The position numbers and the translations under genes were made by a program. From Tubiluchus corallicola (lineage: Eukaryota; Priapulida; Priapulimorpha; Priapulimorphida; Tubiluchidae), in NCBI GenBank assembly GCA_030141605.1, contig JAQGDQ010000016.1, positions 791,499 to 855,498 on the forward strand: DNA of 64,000 nucleotides. The letters run 5' to 3'. Positions 26,830 to 40,203 of the stretch are shown here, in pieces. A model generated the notes under the pieces. That model searched no databases, was not told the origin of the DNA, and saw nothing but the letters and a program-made list of their open reading frames with translations. Every line of letters begins with the position of its first letter. Within the stretch, counting starts at the first letter, position 1.

Positions 26830-29800
26830 CTTTTAGAGGAACACATCTGGCTTAATTAACCGTTTTGAGCTTACGAGCTTCAACGTGGAAAACTACTTCA
26901 CCTCATCTAGATTATAGTTATAAGACAAATATGAGACAATACAAACAATTTACAGGATAGGAACTTTCGCGAAGATTTATGCTATTAATGCATTGAAAGT
27001 AGAAAAAATGTTAGAGTATTTTTAAAACGCGTAAGATCGGCAGTTCGGCATAGAGTCGCAATTCCACAGTTGTTATCCTTTCTTCGGATAGATATTGCAC
27101 TTTTCTTGATTAGGCACTATGTTCATAGAGCATAATAAACGAGATAAATCAACTAGTTTGTGATGCCGTTAAATTATTGAATTACGTTGTTATACACGAA
27201 ATAACAGGGACAAAACGCCTAAAGCTGAGTTAGCAAATTACATGTAACTGGTAATGAGACACACGCCGAAATCAGATTCAGTTTGTGTGCATGCATTCAA
27301 TTTACACGGCAAAATAGCGAATCATTTAGCAAATTGCATTGCCAGGCCGATGCTTATGGAGTATGCATGAATTTTAACTTGTCCTTTGAAAACTAGAATG
27401 TGATAACTAGAAGCTACCTTAGCCCTTTGAAGAATAGAAAGTGACAACCAGACGTTACCTAAGCTCTAAGTCACCTAAAATGACGGCATTTTTTTACGAT
27501 TTTAAGTCAACGTAAATTTCTTTGAAATTTATAAAAAAAGTATTAGAGTTAGCATAGTGTTTTTTGTCCGTGTAAGAATTTGTTTTCGAATTCGGTGTAA
27601 AACTAATGAAAGAGCTGCAACAAAAAAGTCTTAACCAGTAAATCAATAATTTGGCTGTCGGTCTTTAAATAGCTTGCTGTGACGATAAGTGAATAGATAT
27701 TCGTGATCTACCAATGAAAACAAGATCTACAGTACAGCATCTTTGTTTACGAAATAAAATTTTATCTGCATAATGCGATTTTTATTTCCTCTTGACTGCT
27801 TATTATTCTTAATTATTCAAGTGATTATTAGGGTTGTTAATATTTCATGAAGTGAATTAATGCTATCTGCAGTTTTAACTGATTTCGAAATCGATTATAA
27901 TTTCCCCATGTATTGTACACTGTTTCAAAATTGTACAGAACGAATTTGAACTAAAAACCAGTAAACAGACGACGGTGAACGTCTTGTACAATGAGTTTAG
28001 TCGCCACGTAAGAAAAAAGTAACTTTAAGCGCTTTAAAGCACGTTTAATAAATCTTTGGCGACTTTTCGCGAAAAGCACTAATGATCACCATTTGCCGCA
28101 AAGATTTAAATTTTCGAAGCAAAAATGCATCTTTTGTAAACAGTAACTTTCTTATACTAACTTACTGCACAAGTGTGATAAGTATAACAGCCGAGTGGTT
28201 TAGATTACTTTCTTTCGTTCCATGTTGACCTTGGTGCCAACACAAAAATGCTAAAAATACGAGACATCATATGAGTCATTTTGGGGAACCTCACTAGCTC
28301 AGCTTCAAATTCTAACAGGTGACAAATCATTGGGATCATACACGTCACAATTCCACCGTAATTACAATGTTTACAAAATATAAGGATGTCCAGTAACTTT
28401 CGATGGCTTTGTTAAAAAAATAAATGTGAGCATGACTTCTGTGAAAACATATCCAAAGTGGTTTTGGGTTTTTCTATAAGCCAAACGTCCTAAAAGCAAA
28501 ACTATATCTTGTTTTAAGTTAAACGATGGTCAAACTATGAATTGACTTGGCTTTAGTATTTCATCTTTAATCAATGCTGCTTTGTTCAATTGGGGTCTTT
28601 AGATTGTAACCGCACCTTAGATTGCGCCACTGTCTTATCTCTATCTACAAGAATGCTCGCCCCATTCTTTCTAATGAAAACACTACCACTATTTCCATTA
28701 CACGTTAAAATCTCTGAAGTATTAACTAACACTTGCAATTCTTACTTAAGCTATATAAACAGTAAATGAAAATCTTTATTAAATGAAAGTCAGTATTTGG
28801 CTATTGTCATTATCGTTAAGGAGTGTATTATTCACAAAGCATAAACTTTGTCAATATTACTCTCATCTGTTATTACACTAGAGATAGTATAGTGATAACT
28901 ATATCAGCGAAAAATGATTGCACGGAGGGCTTTGAAATGGTTCAATCGTGTCTTAAAGTGCTTTCTTCTCAAGATTAAAAGGAATCTTCACTTTATTACG
29001 CATGTTTATGAGTATTGGTCATTTTCACTTTACGTGCGAAACAGCTCGAAGTTAGTTATGGCAAGCGTGGCTAAAACTGTCATAACTACCTTGGGGCTTT
29101 AAGGTCTGCTAAGTTGTTAATAATAATAGAGATTATTGATGCATAGCATCACTGTTTACACTATTATTAGTAAAGAATGCTTCCTGTTCAGATTTTTGGT
29201 CACCTCTGGTTGACGATACGCCTTATATGTGAACACCAGTGAACTTCTTATTTTGTTTTATGTGACTCCAGGGACAGGCATTTGTAGACAAGAAGTTTTC
29301 TAACATCACACCATTTGAGGCTAAAAACTTATTACGATTAGATTAGAGCGCATTTAAACGTTGCTGGTAAAGAAAGTAATCAAGATTGCACGTTCGTAAG
29401 ATTTTTCTGGTCGCCTTTACTCACCTAATCGTTTTATAGAAACGTATGATAATAAAATCTGTACAACCAGAAATATCTGGCGGTCACAGGCATAATCTAG
29501 TTAATTAATAATATCGTTAGTCGCCAGCTAATTTGAGAAAAGTGTTGATAGTTGTTACACTTGTAATAAGCAATCTGAGCGGCGCCTACGTACCTAGCCC
29601 CAGAAATTTGTTGGCATCTGTATATTTTGTGGGTTTTTTCTTAATATGCTATCGTGTAAGACTTTAAATGTTTAACAATCAAGCTGATATCAATGCAAAA
29701 ATTTCTCCGAAATGCATGTTACCTGCCGATGTGAATAAATGCTTAATGATTGCAGATTCGTGAATGATGATTCTTATACACAGTCGTCGTAAATATATAT

Positions 29801-30600
29801 AAGCATTTACAACAATCGTTATCGCTACTATTTAATGTCGCTGTTGATATCATGACACATGGTCATGATTTTAATCTCATCTTTGAAGTTTATTTTTATC
29901 GCAAATAGCAAATAAGCAGATAGTTTACAGGATTCCTATTAATAGGCATTTTTACTCTACTGCCGTTTACGTCGTTAAGCAAGATTTGAAATTACTTTCA
30001 CTTATCCATTTCTCGTTTTCATCTGTCTCTTCCTCTTTCTCGATTACTTCAGCTATAAATTTCACAATCTTGGCAGAATTTCGCAGAAATATGAGCTTAA
30101 GACAAGCAGCGTGTAATTCAGCAAATGCTATGTACAGGTATACCTGTTTCTTAATTCTCGTATGTCAGCGTATCTTCCGTGAAGAAGCATGAGGTTGCAA
30201 AACACTGTGCATCAGCTGGCTTCTTTGGCTTCATCTGCGCAATGGTGCTTTAGATTACTATAACCTCCTCGCGCCATCTGACGGTAGACTGTAAAGTTGT
30301 GATGATTTTTAAAATATGTTTTTGTTATTATGTTATTCTGGGGTTGAGAATGAGCTTGAGGTTATACTGACTGATTGACTAACTGACTGATTTACATACT
30401 TACTTTATGTAGCTCAGTTGTTCGCAGATATTGAATGAATCCAACAACAAACGGGCATGCAAAGTTAAGTATACTGATGATCAGTCTTTGGTGAACTCTG
30501 CAGACTACAAATGCGAATGTATACGAGTGTATTAAGAAAATTCTTTTCCCGTGTAAATAGAGGAGCTAAATTATTATTGTACATAATATTATAAAATAAA
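26830..30600. other. Intronic stretch with no identified feature
   Basis: AT-rich sequence without recognisable exon, RNA gene or transposon coding trace. The longest frames are short and match nothing I know. Confidence 0.4.
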
Positions 30601-30619
30601 TATTTATTGTTGTTGTTGA

Positions 30620-30793
<174 letters not shown>

Positions 30794-31339
30794 TTCTCTC
30801 ACCCTGTGTTTCCAAAAACAGAAACGTTACAACAAAGAAATGAGTCAGAACAGCCGTACTTTTATTTATCACAATTTGCACATGTTCTTTGTGTTACTCC
30901 AGCTTCTGGAATGAATACCCGATGGTTTACCACTTCTGGTCTAACATGCGGCGCTACTGGTTATGACAAAAGCCTCCGGCACAGAACATATAACTTGTCT
31001 GTAATCTGTAAAATTATAATTGTATCTCATTAAATTTGCTAACTGTGCAAGACGTAAGTGATGAAAAACGATGAAATAATTGCACCCATGAGGCGCAAAC
31101 CCTGAAAAGCCTTAATCGTGTACAGCTGAAACTTACAACATGAGTATAAAGGAGCAAATTAGTAGGTGAATATGGTCACCTGCGCTCACCATTCAAAGAA
31201 CACTTGATGATTAAATAGGTTTATCGAGTGCAGGAATAAATAGAAATGACAAATGAATATAGATCAATGAAAACTTCTCAGTGATAACAGAAACCTGAAT
31301 GGAACAGATCTCCTTACGACAACTAAAGCTTTGAGACAT

Positions 31340-31378
31340 TGTGTGTGTGTGTGTGTGTGTGCGTGTGTGTGTGTGTGC

Positions 31379-31439
<61 letters not shown>

Positions 31440-31528
31440 TGCGTGCGTGCGTACGTGCGTGCGTGTGTGTGTGTGTGTGTGTGTGTGAGCGTGTGTGCGT
31501 GCGTGCGTGCGTGCGTGCGTGTGTGTGT
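31340..31528. repeat. (GT)n array with GC interruptions
   Basis: About 190 bp of alternating purine-pyrimidine gt/gc units, including runs of gcgt. Such tracts can adopt Z-DNA. Confidence 0.95.
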
Positions 31529-31559
31529 ATCTTATCTAATGTGTGTTGGTGATAATCTA

Positions 31560-33445
31560 ATGTAACTATCAAAAGAGTTGCTGCAGAGACTGTGTAATCT
31601 AAAACTAGCTATTAATTGTTACTAAATATAAACACAAAAATGACGAAAAAATGTTCTAATATAGGTGTAGATGTGCAATCCTGTGCCTGTAATTAAACGT
31701 TTTTCGAAAAGTGGGCGTGGCCAGGTCACGTGACATTTGCGTGAAATATTAAAACAACGTTGTAGATCTCGTTGAAATAAAGTCGTTCAAAGCTAGCAGA
31801 AGGTAATGCTAAACGCTTGCGGATTGTTTGTGAAGGTAAAAAATGGAAGGTAAAAAACAGAGAGTGTTTTAGGAATTTGGTATGGTGGTGAAGAGGGGGT
31901 TAATTTGAACTTTATCACATTAACCCCTTTATTAAAGTTTAATAAACCCAGCAGGGTAAAACGGCTCAAGGAGCCACATATACGCACAATATACTCTTCC
32001 ATTTCCTGACATGATGATTTGTTTGTAAATATACACTTACGTATATTTAAACGAGAGTATATCCAATAAGTACGAATTAATACAGCTGAGCACTGAGCAA
32101 TTGACGTCAAATAAAATGTCAATCATTCTCAGTCAAGCTCTGCTGACTGTCCAATCAGTGCGCATATTTTTCACACGCCCACAGAACCGGTTCATTACCT
32201 CATGTTTCGGGACAATAGCTTTAACTATGTATTGACGGTATATATTATATTCTTATGAAAAATGCTCAACTTTTTATGAGTTTGTGGGAGAGAAATCAGC
32301 CTTGTTTTAGATCTTATTACAGGCTGTCGATTGTCTGGATTGTCGATTAAAATTGAGTATGAATTAGTGGAAACACATAGTATAATTTCGTTTTTATAGG
32401 AAGAAATGCGCGGCGCTTGCGTCTATGAGTTACTGATTTTGTTACTAATAAAAAACGCAGTTTAGTTTAATGTAAGATTTTGCAAGCTAAATATAGACAA
32501 GTATTAACTTTAAAAAAATACAAATTAACTTAACGAGGTTAATTAGGCCTATCATGTGACACTGCTTTAATGATCGCAAATCTAAAATGGCCTACGTGTA
32601 CAGAGGTGACAATGAAATTTATGACTTTATATTGAAGCCCGAGTTGGCAGATATAAATGATTCAAGGTTAACATGCATGTAAAAATTACAGGCTGAGCAC
32701 TTCTAAGTAGGTTTGCGCAGGATGTAGGAATGGCCAAGTTAGCAATAGTTGAAGCCCAGGGGCAGAGTTGAACTCATCTACGGGAATACGTGACAACTGT
32801 CAGGATTATGTGGTAAGCGAGCACACTCATAGGAATTCACATTCACGCAAAATATTTTCTTTTCTGGTCAGTTTTTATAAACCTCAATAAGATCTTCACG
32901 GTCCAAATTAATTCAAATGTGGTCAAAGTTTATGTTATATATCAACGTAAAATTTGAATTTTGAAATAGTCAATTTTATGCTATTTTCCTGGCTATAACC
33001 ATTATTAAAAGATGCCATTGGGACTTATGACGTGCGTCACTTGGGCAAGATTGTCTATGGAATAAAATAATCAAATTTATTCCATTTCCGTAGTCTAACA
33101 AACAGTTGAAAAAATGCAAAAAGTGGATAAAAGCTTGCTAACGACCACATAATTAGTTGGAATTAGAAAAAAATACGTCGCAGGTATGATGTGTTCCTTT
33201 AGTCGAAGGCAAAAGAGACTTTCGTAAATAAATTTTGTTGCTCATTTATTGTAAAGCAAGGCTAACTGGCTTAGTTTCTTTATTATACTTATGTCTCTAT
33301 ATTTTGTAGTGCTTTGAAACTTCGTCTCTACATTCTGTTTAAATTACTACTTGAAGTGTAAAAATAGCTGTTACTCTGCGAATTTATGTTTATGAAAAGT
33401 GCAATCAGTTTATCTGCTGATTAGACATTAATTGTGACTGTCGTG
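31560..33445. other. Intronic stretch, no gene; E-box and GC-box-like motif near 31710-31735
   Basis: gtgggcgtggccaggtcacg followed by tgac contains a palindromic ggtcacgtgac. A diverged inverted partner cacacgcccac lies near 32170, so a small terminal-inverted-repeat element is possible. Nothing else stands out. Confidence 0.25.
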
Positions 33446-33448
33446 TTG

Positions 33449-33946
33449 TTTAGTTTAGTTTAGTTTAGTTTAGTCTAGTCTAGTCTAGTCTAGTCTAGTC
33501 TAGTCTAGTCTAGTCTAGCCTAGTCTAGTGTTTAGTTTAGTTTAGTTTAGTCTAGTCTAGTCTAGTCTAGTCTAGTCTAGTCTAGTCTAGTCTAGTCTAG
33601 TCTAGTCTAGTCTAGTCTAGTCTAGTCTAGTTTAGTTTAGTTTAGTGTTTAGTTTAGTTTAGTTTAGTGTTTAGTTTAGTTTAGTTTAGTTTAGTTTAGT
33701 TTAGTCTAGTCTAGTCTAGTCTAGTCTAGTCTAGTCTAGTCTAGTCTAGTCTAGTCTAGTCTAGTCTAGTCTAGTCTAGTCTAGTCTAGTCTAGTTTAGT
33801 CTAGTCTAGTCTAGTTTAGTGTTTAGTTTAGTTTAGTCTAGTCTAGTCTAGTCTAGTCTAGTCTAGTCTAGTCTAGTCTAGTCTAGTCTAGTCTAGTCTA
33901 GTCTAGTCTAGTCTAGTCTAGTCTAGTCTAGTCTAGTCTAGTTTAG
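33449..33946. repeat. TTTAG/TCTAG pentanucleotide minisatellite, about 500 bp
   Basis: Nearly 100 units of tttag and tctag are arranged in blocks. tttag runs flank tctag runs, and several block junctions read tagtgtttag (near 33529, 33646, 33668 and 33819). The block structure suggests amplification of a longer unit rather than simple slippage. Confidence 0.95.
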
Positions 33947-33949
33947 ACA

Positions 33950-36900
33950 GTTGTTGTTCAGCGTGAGCTGCTGTCCCGAATGCCGCTGAGCGTGCTTACG
34001 TTACAGCGGGGCGGAACGATAGACCAATATGATTGACGTCAATTATTCGTCCCCTACAACATAGAGGTCAAAGTTGTAATCTCGCCAAAATGGCTATTAG
34101 TTCGCACAACTTGCACACAACATTGGACACTCATAATGCCTGTCAACCATGGAATTTGTCAATATTGCTATGATGATCAGATTAAAGACAAAAATAATTT
34201 TATTCTCGAACGAAAAATGTTTAATGAAAGCGTTATTTGGAAGAGTATACTGATCATTAGTTTGCAACTTTAAACTGAGTAAGGCCTGCAGTTAAATGCT
34301 AGATTAAAAAAAACCGAACCCAATCTTAAACTATAGCACAATACAATCTACCCTACGAGATACTGAAACGGAACATACTATTTTTCAAGAATGACTTATG
34401 TGAAAGACTTATTACCACAGAAACGTAATTTTGCCCTCGCGTGCTTAGTTCATCGATGTCCCATGCATTTCGCCATTCGCTATGGCCACTAGTGCCTGCA
34501 TCTTGGAAACGTATTCCACAAAAAATAGGTGCTGCACATCTCAGTTCATATGTGTTAGTTTCTGCCGAACTACACACGTTCGACAGCTCATACGTGAGCA
34601 CAACGGTAAATTTGAATTTTGAACTTAAAATTTGCCGAGTTTTTGTATAGCACACAGTACAGTAGAACTGCGCTTCAATTTTCGCTTTTGCAAACACGTA
34701 CAACATGCTCATGTAATATTTGTGTTGTTGAAAATTTTGGTCAGTTGTGATGTCATCACCATTTATGCTCGCTCACCGTTAATTAAGTTTTTAACCAATC
34801 ATTTAATTATCAGAAACGCTTTGACATTATTATAGGTGATACAATGTATAGTTTTCACTGCACTTCAAAATCAGGTAGGATATCAAAAATCATCCTGCTT
34901 TCCTTTAAAGCTTAAAGTGTGTCAAGTTACTATATAAAAGAATATTCGTATTAACTGGGTAATGTTACCACCAAACCCAGCAAATGTCAACGGTTTATTT
35001 CATTGTGCGCCGCAATGTTTTTAAAGCGCAATAAATTTTATTGTGGCGTAAGGATGGTTAAATAAACATACACTTATGAGGTATTTGAAATCATCTGCTA
35101 GCGTTTTTAATTGCTAAAAACGTCTGTCTTCACTTTAGGAATTAGACTTTGAAAACACATTTTATCTCTTTGTTAATCCTATTCTTGTAACAAGCCTATA
35201 AAGCGTTGCAATCTCCTATAATAAATTAATGGTATTTGAAACCAATGACTGTCTTTGGCTTTGCAGCTGTGACTTCGTCACTTCCAATGTGCTTACAGAT
35301 TAGTATAATAATAACCACGTGGCTTCATCAATTTTCATTTGTGGGTCATATTCCCACCAGGCAACAAGTTGTCAAGCACAATTTATTGTAATCGATCGTT
35401 CAGTTGTATTAATACTCTAGCAGCATAAAGAAATATACTACGTGAACGAACGTGTAAAATTGACTTTTTTTGTTATTGACGCTGGTTACAAGAACGAGAC
35501 TGAGTGTACTGAGATGTGGACGTCGACATAGTAAGTGCTACGTTTACATACATCGGGTGTGCTGCCACCTAGTCCCCCCTCCGAGAAACGTCAAACATGC
35601 ACATTTGTTTACGTAAAGTTTCGTTTTTTTATCTTGCCTGAGGAAGTGTCCACATTTTTGGACTTCATTTTAATTAAATTTTCAGAATTATTAATAGTGA
35701 AGATCGATTGTTTCCAATTTTCTGAACATTGCAGATTTCGCATTTACTCGCAATTGTATATCTGGTAAACTAGTTTAACCTACAGCCAAAGAAGTTATTA
35801 GGCATCTTAGATTACACGCCGACACTGTTTCACTTGTCTGACAATACGGTAAGCGCACCTTACGCTGTAGTTTTGTTGCCGACAAAATTTTTGTAATACG
35901 TTGAAAATTCAAAACGTTTACAACACCTGATTCTTTTGATGCATCTACACTGACTCCCTCCTTTGCCTAGTTTGCGTTGCATTATTTTCCTTGAACAGAC
36001 GTAGTTCTCATAACCTTATTCGTCACAACATTCTATGACTTTGTATCAACTTTACCGTTTTGAAGCAGCACACGGTGTTGCGAAAAATTTGTTCCTAATA
36101 CGGGTTTAAAGTATTAGTGGAATTTCAGCTGTTTCTATGAAAGCCTGGCTAATGGAGACTGAGCTTATGTTAGTAGATTGATGTCCTCCCTGGATAATTA
36201 AAGGTTAAATTAACATTGACAATTTAGCTGTGCTCATGCTAATTATGACAGCGCATGCGCACTACTCATTGCCTTCTTGTTTAGAATAATAGTGACTTGT
36301 TCAACGTCAAACCAAATAAATGCACCCAATGTGCACAGTCTCATGAATTTAGCTAATTAAGCCTATGATATGATAAGATTCTTTAAAGCACAAGGAAACA
36401 CACTTCATGAATAAAGCTTAAAAATTGTTTTGAAATTTTATATCACATACATGCTGTCTTATTGCGTACAGGGCTTGCGTTAGTTGTAATATAAAATTTT
36501 TAAATTTAAGTTACCGCGATGACTGTTAGGGGTACCCATTTTAACGGTAAGCCGTTCAAAACAAGTGTAGCTAACATTGCGTAAAGTTTGAAAAAAATAA
36601 TTAAAGCACTCGTAGCGCACTCTTGCCTTACTACGGAAGAGTTTAAATTACTTTATATTGTCAATAAGGTCAATAATGTGTTTTCTGTGAATCAGTGATG
36701 TACATTATAATGGTGATGCGGTACCGTTTCACCAAGTGGCGCAAATATTTTAAATTATTAAGAATTTTCTTCTGTACATAAGTTTTTCAAACACGTAAGC
36801 TTAATGCTAAGTAATATAACTTTGATGGAAAGTTCTTTGAGAAATACCTTGAAATTCCTCTTTCTTCCAATTTAAGAGTATTGGGTAGTTGTTAAGAAAG

Positions 36901-37224
36901 ACAAGATAATATTGGGTATTATAGTGATGTGTTCCACCGATTTCCCTGTGGCAACCTTTCAGCGTTAAACAGATCCCGCATGTTTGTACTGATGACCAAT
37001 ATCACCCTATTGTGGATGAAATATTGAACAAGCCAAGCAGCAGCTGGGATGTACACGCTTCTCTCATAAACGGGTGGCTATACATATTTGCACAGCACGG
37101 CAAACAATTACATCTGCATCACAATGCATAGTAGTTTTTTTCTCATTGCTTCATAGCTTGTAAGTTGTATACAAATAAATGATACATTCGTCTGTCATCA
37201 AATATCTAAGAAAATGGCAGAAAT
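33950..37224. other. Intronic stretch with no identified gene
   Basis: Begins with a GC-richer segment (33950-34100) containing a palindromic CRE ttgacgtcaa near 34034. A 119-codon minus frame (34353-34712) shares no motif with known proteins and I do not call it a gene. Confidence 0.35.
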
Positions 37225-37460
37225 TTAGGAACTTGTGCGCCCCGGTTTTGGGACCGCCTCCCTTGACTGTCTTCTGGAAACCATTCGCTGCCGCGGATCG
37301 ATATGCAGCGGATCACGTGACCAGCGTGTTGAATTTTTCATGGCTACGCCACGGCGCTAATCGGATCTCACTCTTCGCTGATTGGCCGGCTGGTATTTTT
37401 GCGATGCTTGTATCATTTCTATGGGGAGCGTGCGGAAGCCAGTGCTGCTGAAAACAGGGT
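37225..37460 (+). promoter_or_regulatory. GC-rich island upstream of the 37594 exon, possible alternative promoter
   Basis: This block is conspicuously richer in G+C and CpG than its surroundings. It carries an E-box in ggatcacgtgacc and an inverted CCAAT box in ctgattggccggc. It lies 130-370 bp before an exon with an internal Met in strong context. An alternative promoter giving a shorter N-terminus is an inference. An old GC-rich transposon fragment is the alternative explanation. Confidence 0.25.
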
Positions 37461-37593
37461 GTAGAAGTTGCGCTATTTGCGCTGTTGTGTTAGTGGCTTC
37501 ATTCTGATTGCTGAGTGGATAAAAAACATTAGTTGGCTAGTGATGCGCATTTAGGACCAGCCGTGTTTAATGAGTGCTGTATTTTTTCTTCAG

Positions 37594-37782
37594 AATTGCC
37601 ACCTTGCACGCAGACGGGCCAGACATAAGTCCAGGAGATGCTAGTGCGAATGGTCGCCTGAAATCGAAACATTCTGTCATGGGTATACCTGGTTTCGTAA
37701 AACCGTCACGACCGACGTCTCTTTTCATCTTCACGGAGAAGAATCCTATCCGAAAATATGCCCGGATGATCGTCGAGTGGAC
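37594..37782 (+). CDS. Cav2: Cav2-like calcium channel alpha1 exon: end of N-terminal cytoplasmic domain leading into IS1
   Basis: The exon follows the polypyrimidine tract and acceptor ttttttcttcag and is 189 bp (1 + 62 codons + 2). It encodes predicted residues 168-231. Its last third contains SLFIFTEKNPIRKYARMIVE followed by W, the conserved pre-IS1 segment of Cav channels. In vertebrate Cav2 the equivalent reads SLF-F-SEDN-RKYAK-I-EW. The upstream part (HADGPDISPGDASANG) is not recognisable, and the vertebrate QRARTMALYNP Gbetagamma-sensitive motif is not clearly conserved. An internal Met (SVMGIPGF, residue 197) has G at -3 and G at +4 and could be an alternative start. The exon ends TGG AC and is followed directly by ATATCCTTTT, a U12-type AT-AC donor; no usable GT donor preserves the conserved EW. 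Cav2 channels form the pore for presynaptic calcium entry in the plasma membrane. Confidence 0.88.
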
Positions 37783-38087
37783 ATATCCTTTTATAGTGTT
37801 ATTGAAGCTTTGATGATTTAGTTTAATTAGTTTTTTAGTTTAATCTCACCTCACCTTAAACAATTGTCTCGTCTCAAAGAACCACATTGTCTCACGCCAT
37901 TTCACGCCTTTAGTTTTCATTTCACGACAAATAACTGGAATTTCCAACATAACGATACGTGTAAAATTTTGTTTACAATTTATTTACACTATATATTCGA
38001 GTATTTTAAAAGCAAAATGATAAGCCTAAGTGTGAAATTTAAAAATTGTCTTGGAAATTTTTGACTGCATGAAAATTGTTACAGGGG

Positions 38088-38608
38088 TTTTGGACACAGA
38101 CTATCGCGACATAACATTTTAGACACATAGATTATTTAGGCACAGAACATTTTAGACATACGTCATTTGGACACAAGATATTTTGCACACGTAGATTGTT
38201 TAGACACATGCATTACTTGGACACATAAGACATTTGAACACTTAAGTATTTTGGTAACGCAGATCATTTGGACACAGGTAATCTGGACACAATGTAATTT
38301 GGACACAAGGTCTATTTGGACAAACATTGGACAACGAAAAATAAGCTGCACATATCTTAATGTTTTACTGTTACAGTGTTCATTTCTTGCGTCAAAATGA
38401 CCTATGTGCCCAAATGATTTGTGTGTCCAAAACACTTAATGTCCAAAATACCTGGTGTCTGATTATCCTAAGTGACTAAATACTTATATTAACAATAATG
38501 CCCAAATGGCTATGTGTCAAAATGACGTATGTATCCAAATCGCCTTGTGTCCAAATGTTTCGTGGTGAAGCATCCTGTGTCCAAATATCTGTGCCGAAAT
38601 GACCTATG
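38088..38608. repeat. Foldback array of about 15-18 bp units built on TTTGGACACA
   Basis: At 38088-38345 about 14 diverged units of the form tttggacaca plus 5-8 variable bases run in one direction. At 38395-38608 about a dozen units run as the complement, tgtgtccaaa. A spacer of about 50 bp separates the two arms. Inverted arms made of short tandem subrepeats are the hallmark of foldback-type elements. Confidence 0.8.
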
Positions 38609-38696
38609 AAAATAATATTTGTAAACACTGTGGTGTATTTGCTTTATTCCACCCAGAATTTAGTTATTGTTTACACCATATCTTGCCTTTGTCTGA

Positions 38697-38903
<207 letters not shown>

Positions 38904-38909
38904 ATTTTT

Positions 38910-40200
38910 ATTTTCACATATGAATTTTATTTTACTACATTTGTCTTCATTTCATTTCACCTACCTTTTTGCACGCTCTTTTGCTTACTTACAAAGTGTG
39001 CAAACAAATCGGCCAATAAAATCACTAAGTCTACCACAAGCCGCTTTCCTTTAATACTTCACTATTCTATCCTACCGCAATTTTACGCAAAACTAAAAGC
39101 TGCTTTGGTCGTGAGTAAATGGAGCTATTTTCTTGAAAAGAGAGGAATCAAAAACATGGCGTGTTTTAGGTTTTTTCGCAATGATGGATTAAGTAGTAAG
39201 TTATAATGCGGCATTGTGCGCGTTTGTTATTCAAACAGTTTAAGTTTGTATGCATTGTAAACTGATGATTGATTTGTAGTCTTGTCGCTATATGAAGCCA
39301 GAGCATGTGCGACAATTTATGTTCAATAACGTCTGTCAAAGCTCGAAGCTTCTGCAACATAATTCCCAAATATGTCATTATATGTGAATATTACACGAAA
39401 TAGAGGGATTACAAAACGAATGAAGGTGTAATGTGGTGCATGCCGTGTTTTGGATGTAGAGAGTCTGTGCAGTAACTCTTGATTTATTCTTTTAGTTGAC
39501 AGAGTAAACTAAGCGAACATTTTTTGTAAAACTTTACCAGAGTAGTTACAATTAAATAAGTATGTTGCATACTAGTCAGCGTCTTAATACAGATTTTCAA
39601 CATGTGTCTATTTTGCTCCATTAATTAGTTAAATGAGGACGGGGCGCCATGATCGCCAGCTGATAGTAGACCTATTTGATTTTCTGAGTCGTTTTGAAAT
39701 TGATCTAAGAAACAATGTCATTTCGATATCAGATATATTATAATGGTGAAACAATGGAGAAAATAATGCAGACATAGTGCCTGGAAAGGTTAGAAATAGT
39801 CAAATTTGCAAGTTTCTCCAAGCCAAAAACTTCAACAAAACGTGTCGCTGGATCAAATCCCTGGAATAATTGACAAATCGAGGCTTAACGTACATGCACT
39901 CTTCTTGTTTTTTTTGCCGGTTTATTGTAGCCGCTGTCAAGAAGAGTTTATGAGGCTGGGCCGGGTAAACAAGGCTTAACCCACGTTGCCGATCTGTAAC
40001 ACCTTGCGGTAGCTGTAATCTTTGGAAGCTCCACAAATACCCGGTAACAGAGATGTAGTAAACACAAAGCAATGATGATTAAACTATCTGAGGCTTCTGT
40101 CATCTATTTATATCAACTTCATGAGGAAGGTGAAGAGGCTGAAGTCCTTTGTGTAAACCAATTACGTTAACAATTTACACAAGATAGGATATTAAAATTT
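38910..40200. other. Intronic stretch with no identified feature
   Basis: No exon, RNA gene or recognisable transposon. The open frames on both strands are short and unrecognised. Confidence 0.4.
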
Positions 40201-40203
40201 CAT

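Noticed and set aside
34353-34712. 119-codon minus-strand open frame
   Set aside because: No recognisable motif and no supporting signals. Overlapping plus-strand frames are equally open.
38088-38608. Short repeats with variable spacers resembling a CRISPR array
   Set aside because: Units are degenerate, spacers are only 5-8 bp, orientation flips halfway, and the sequence is clearly animal. A foldback repeat fits better.
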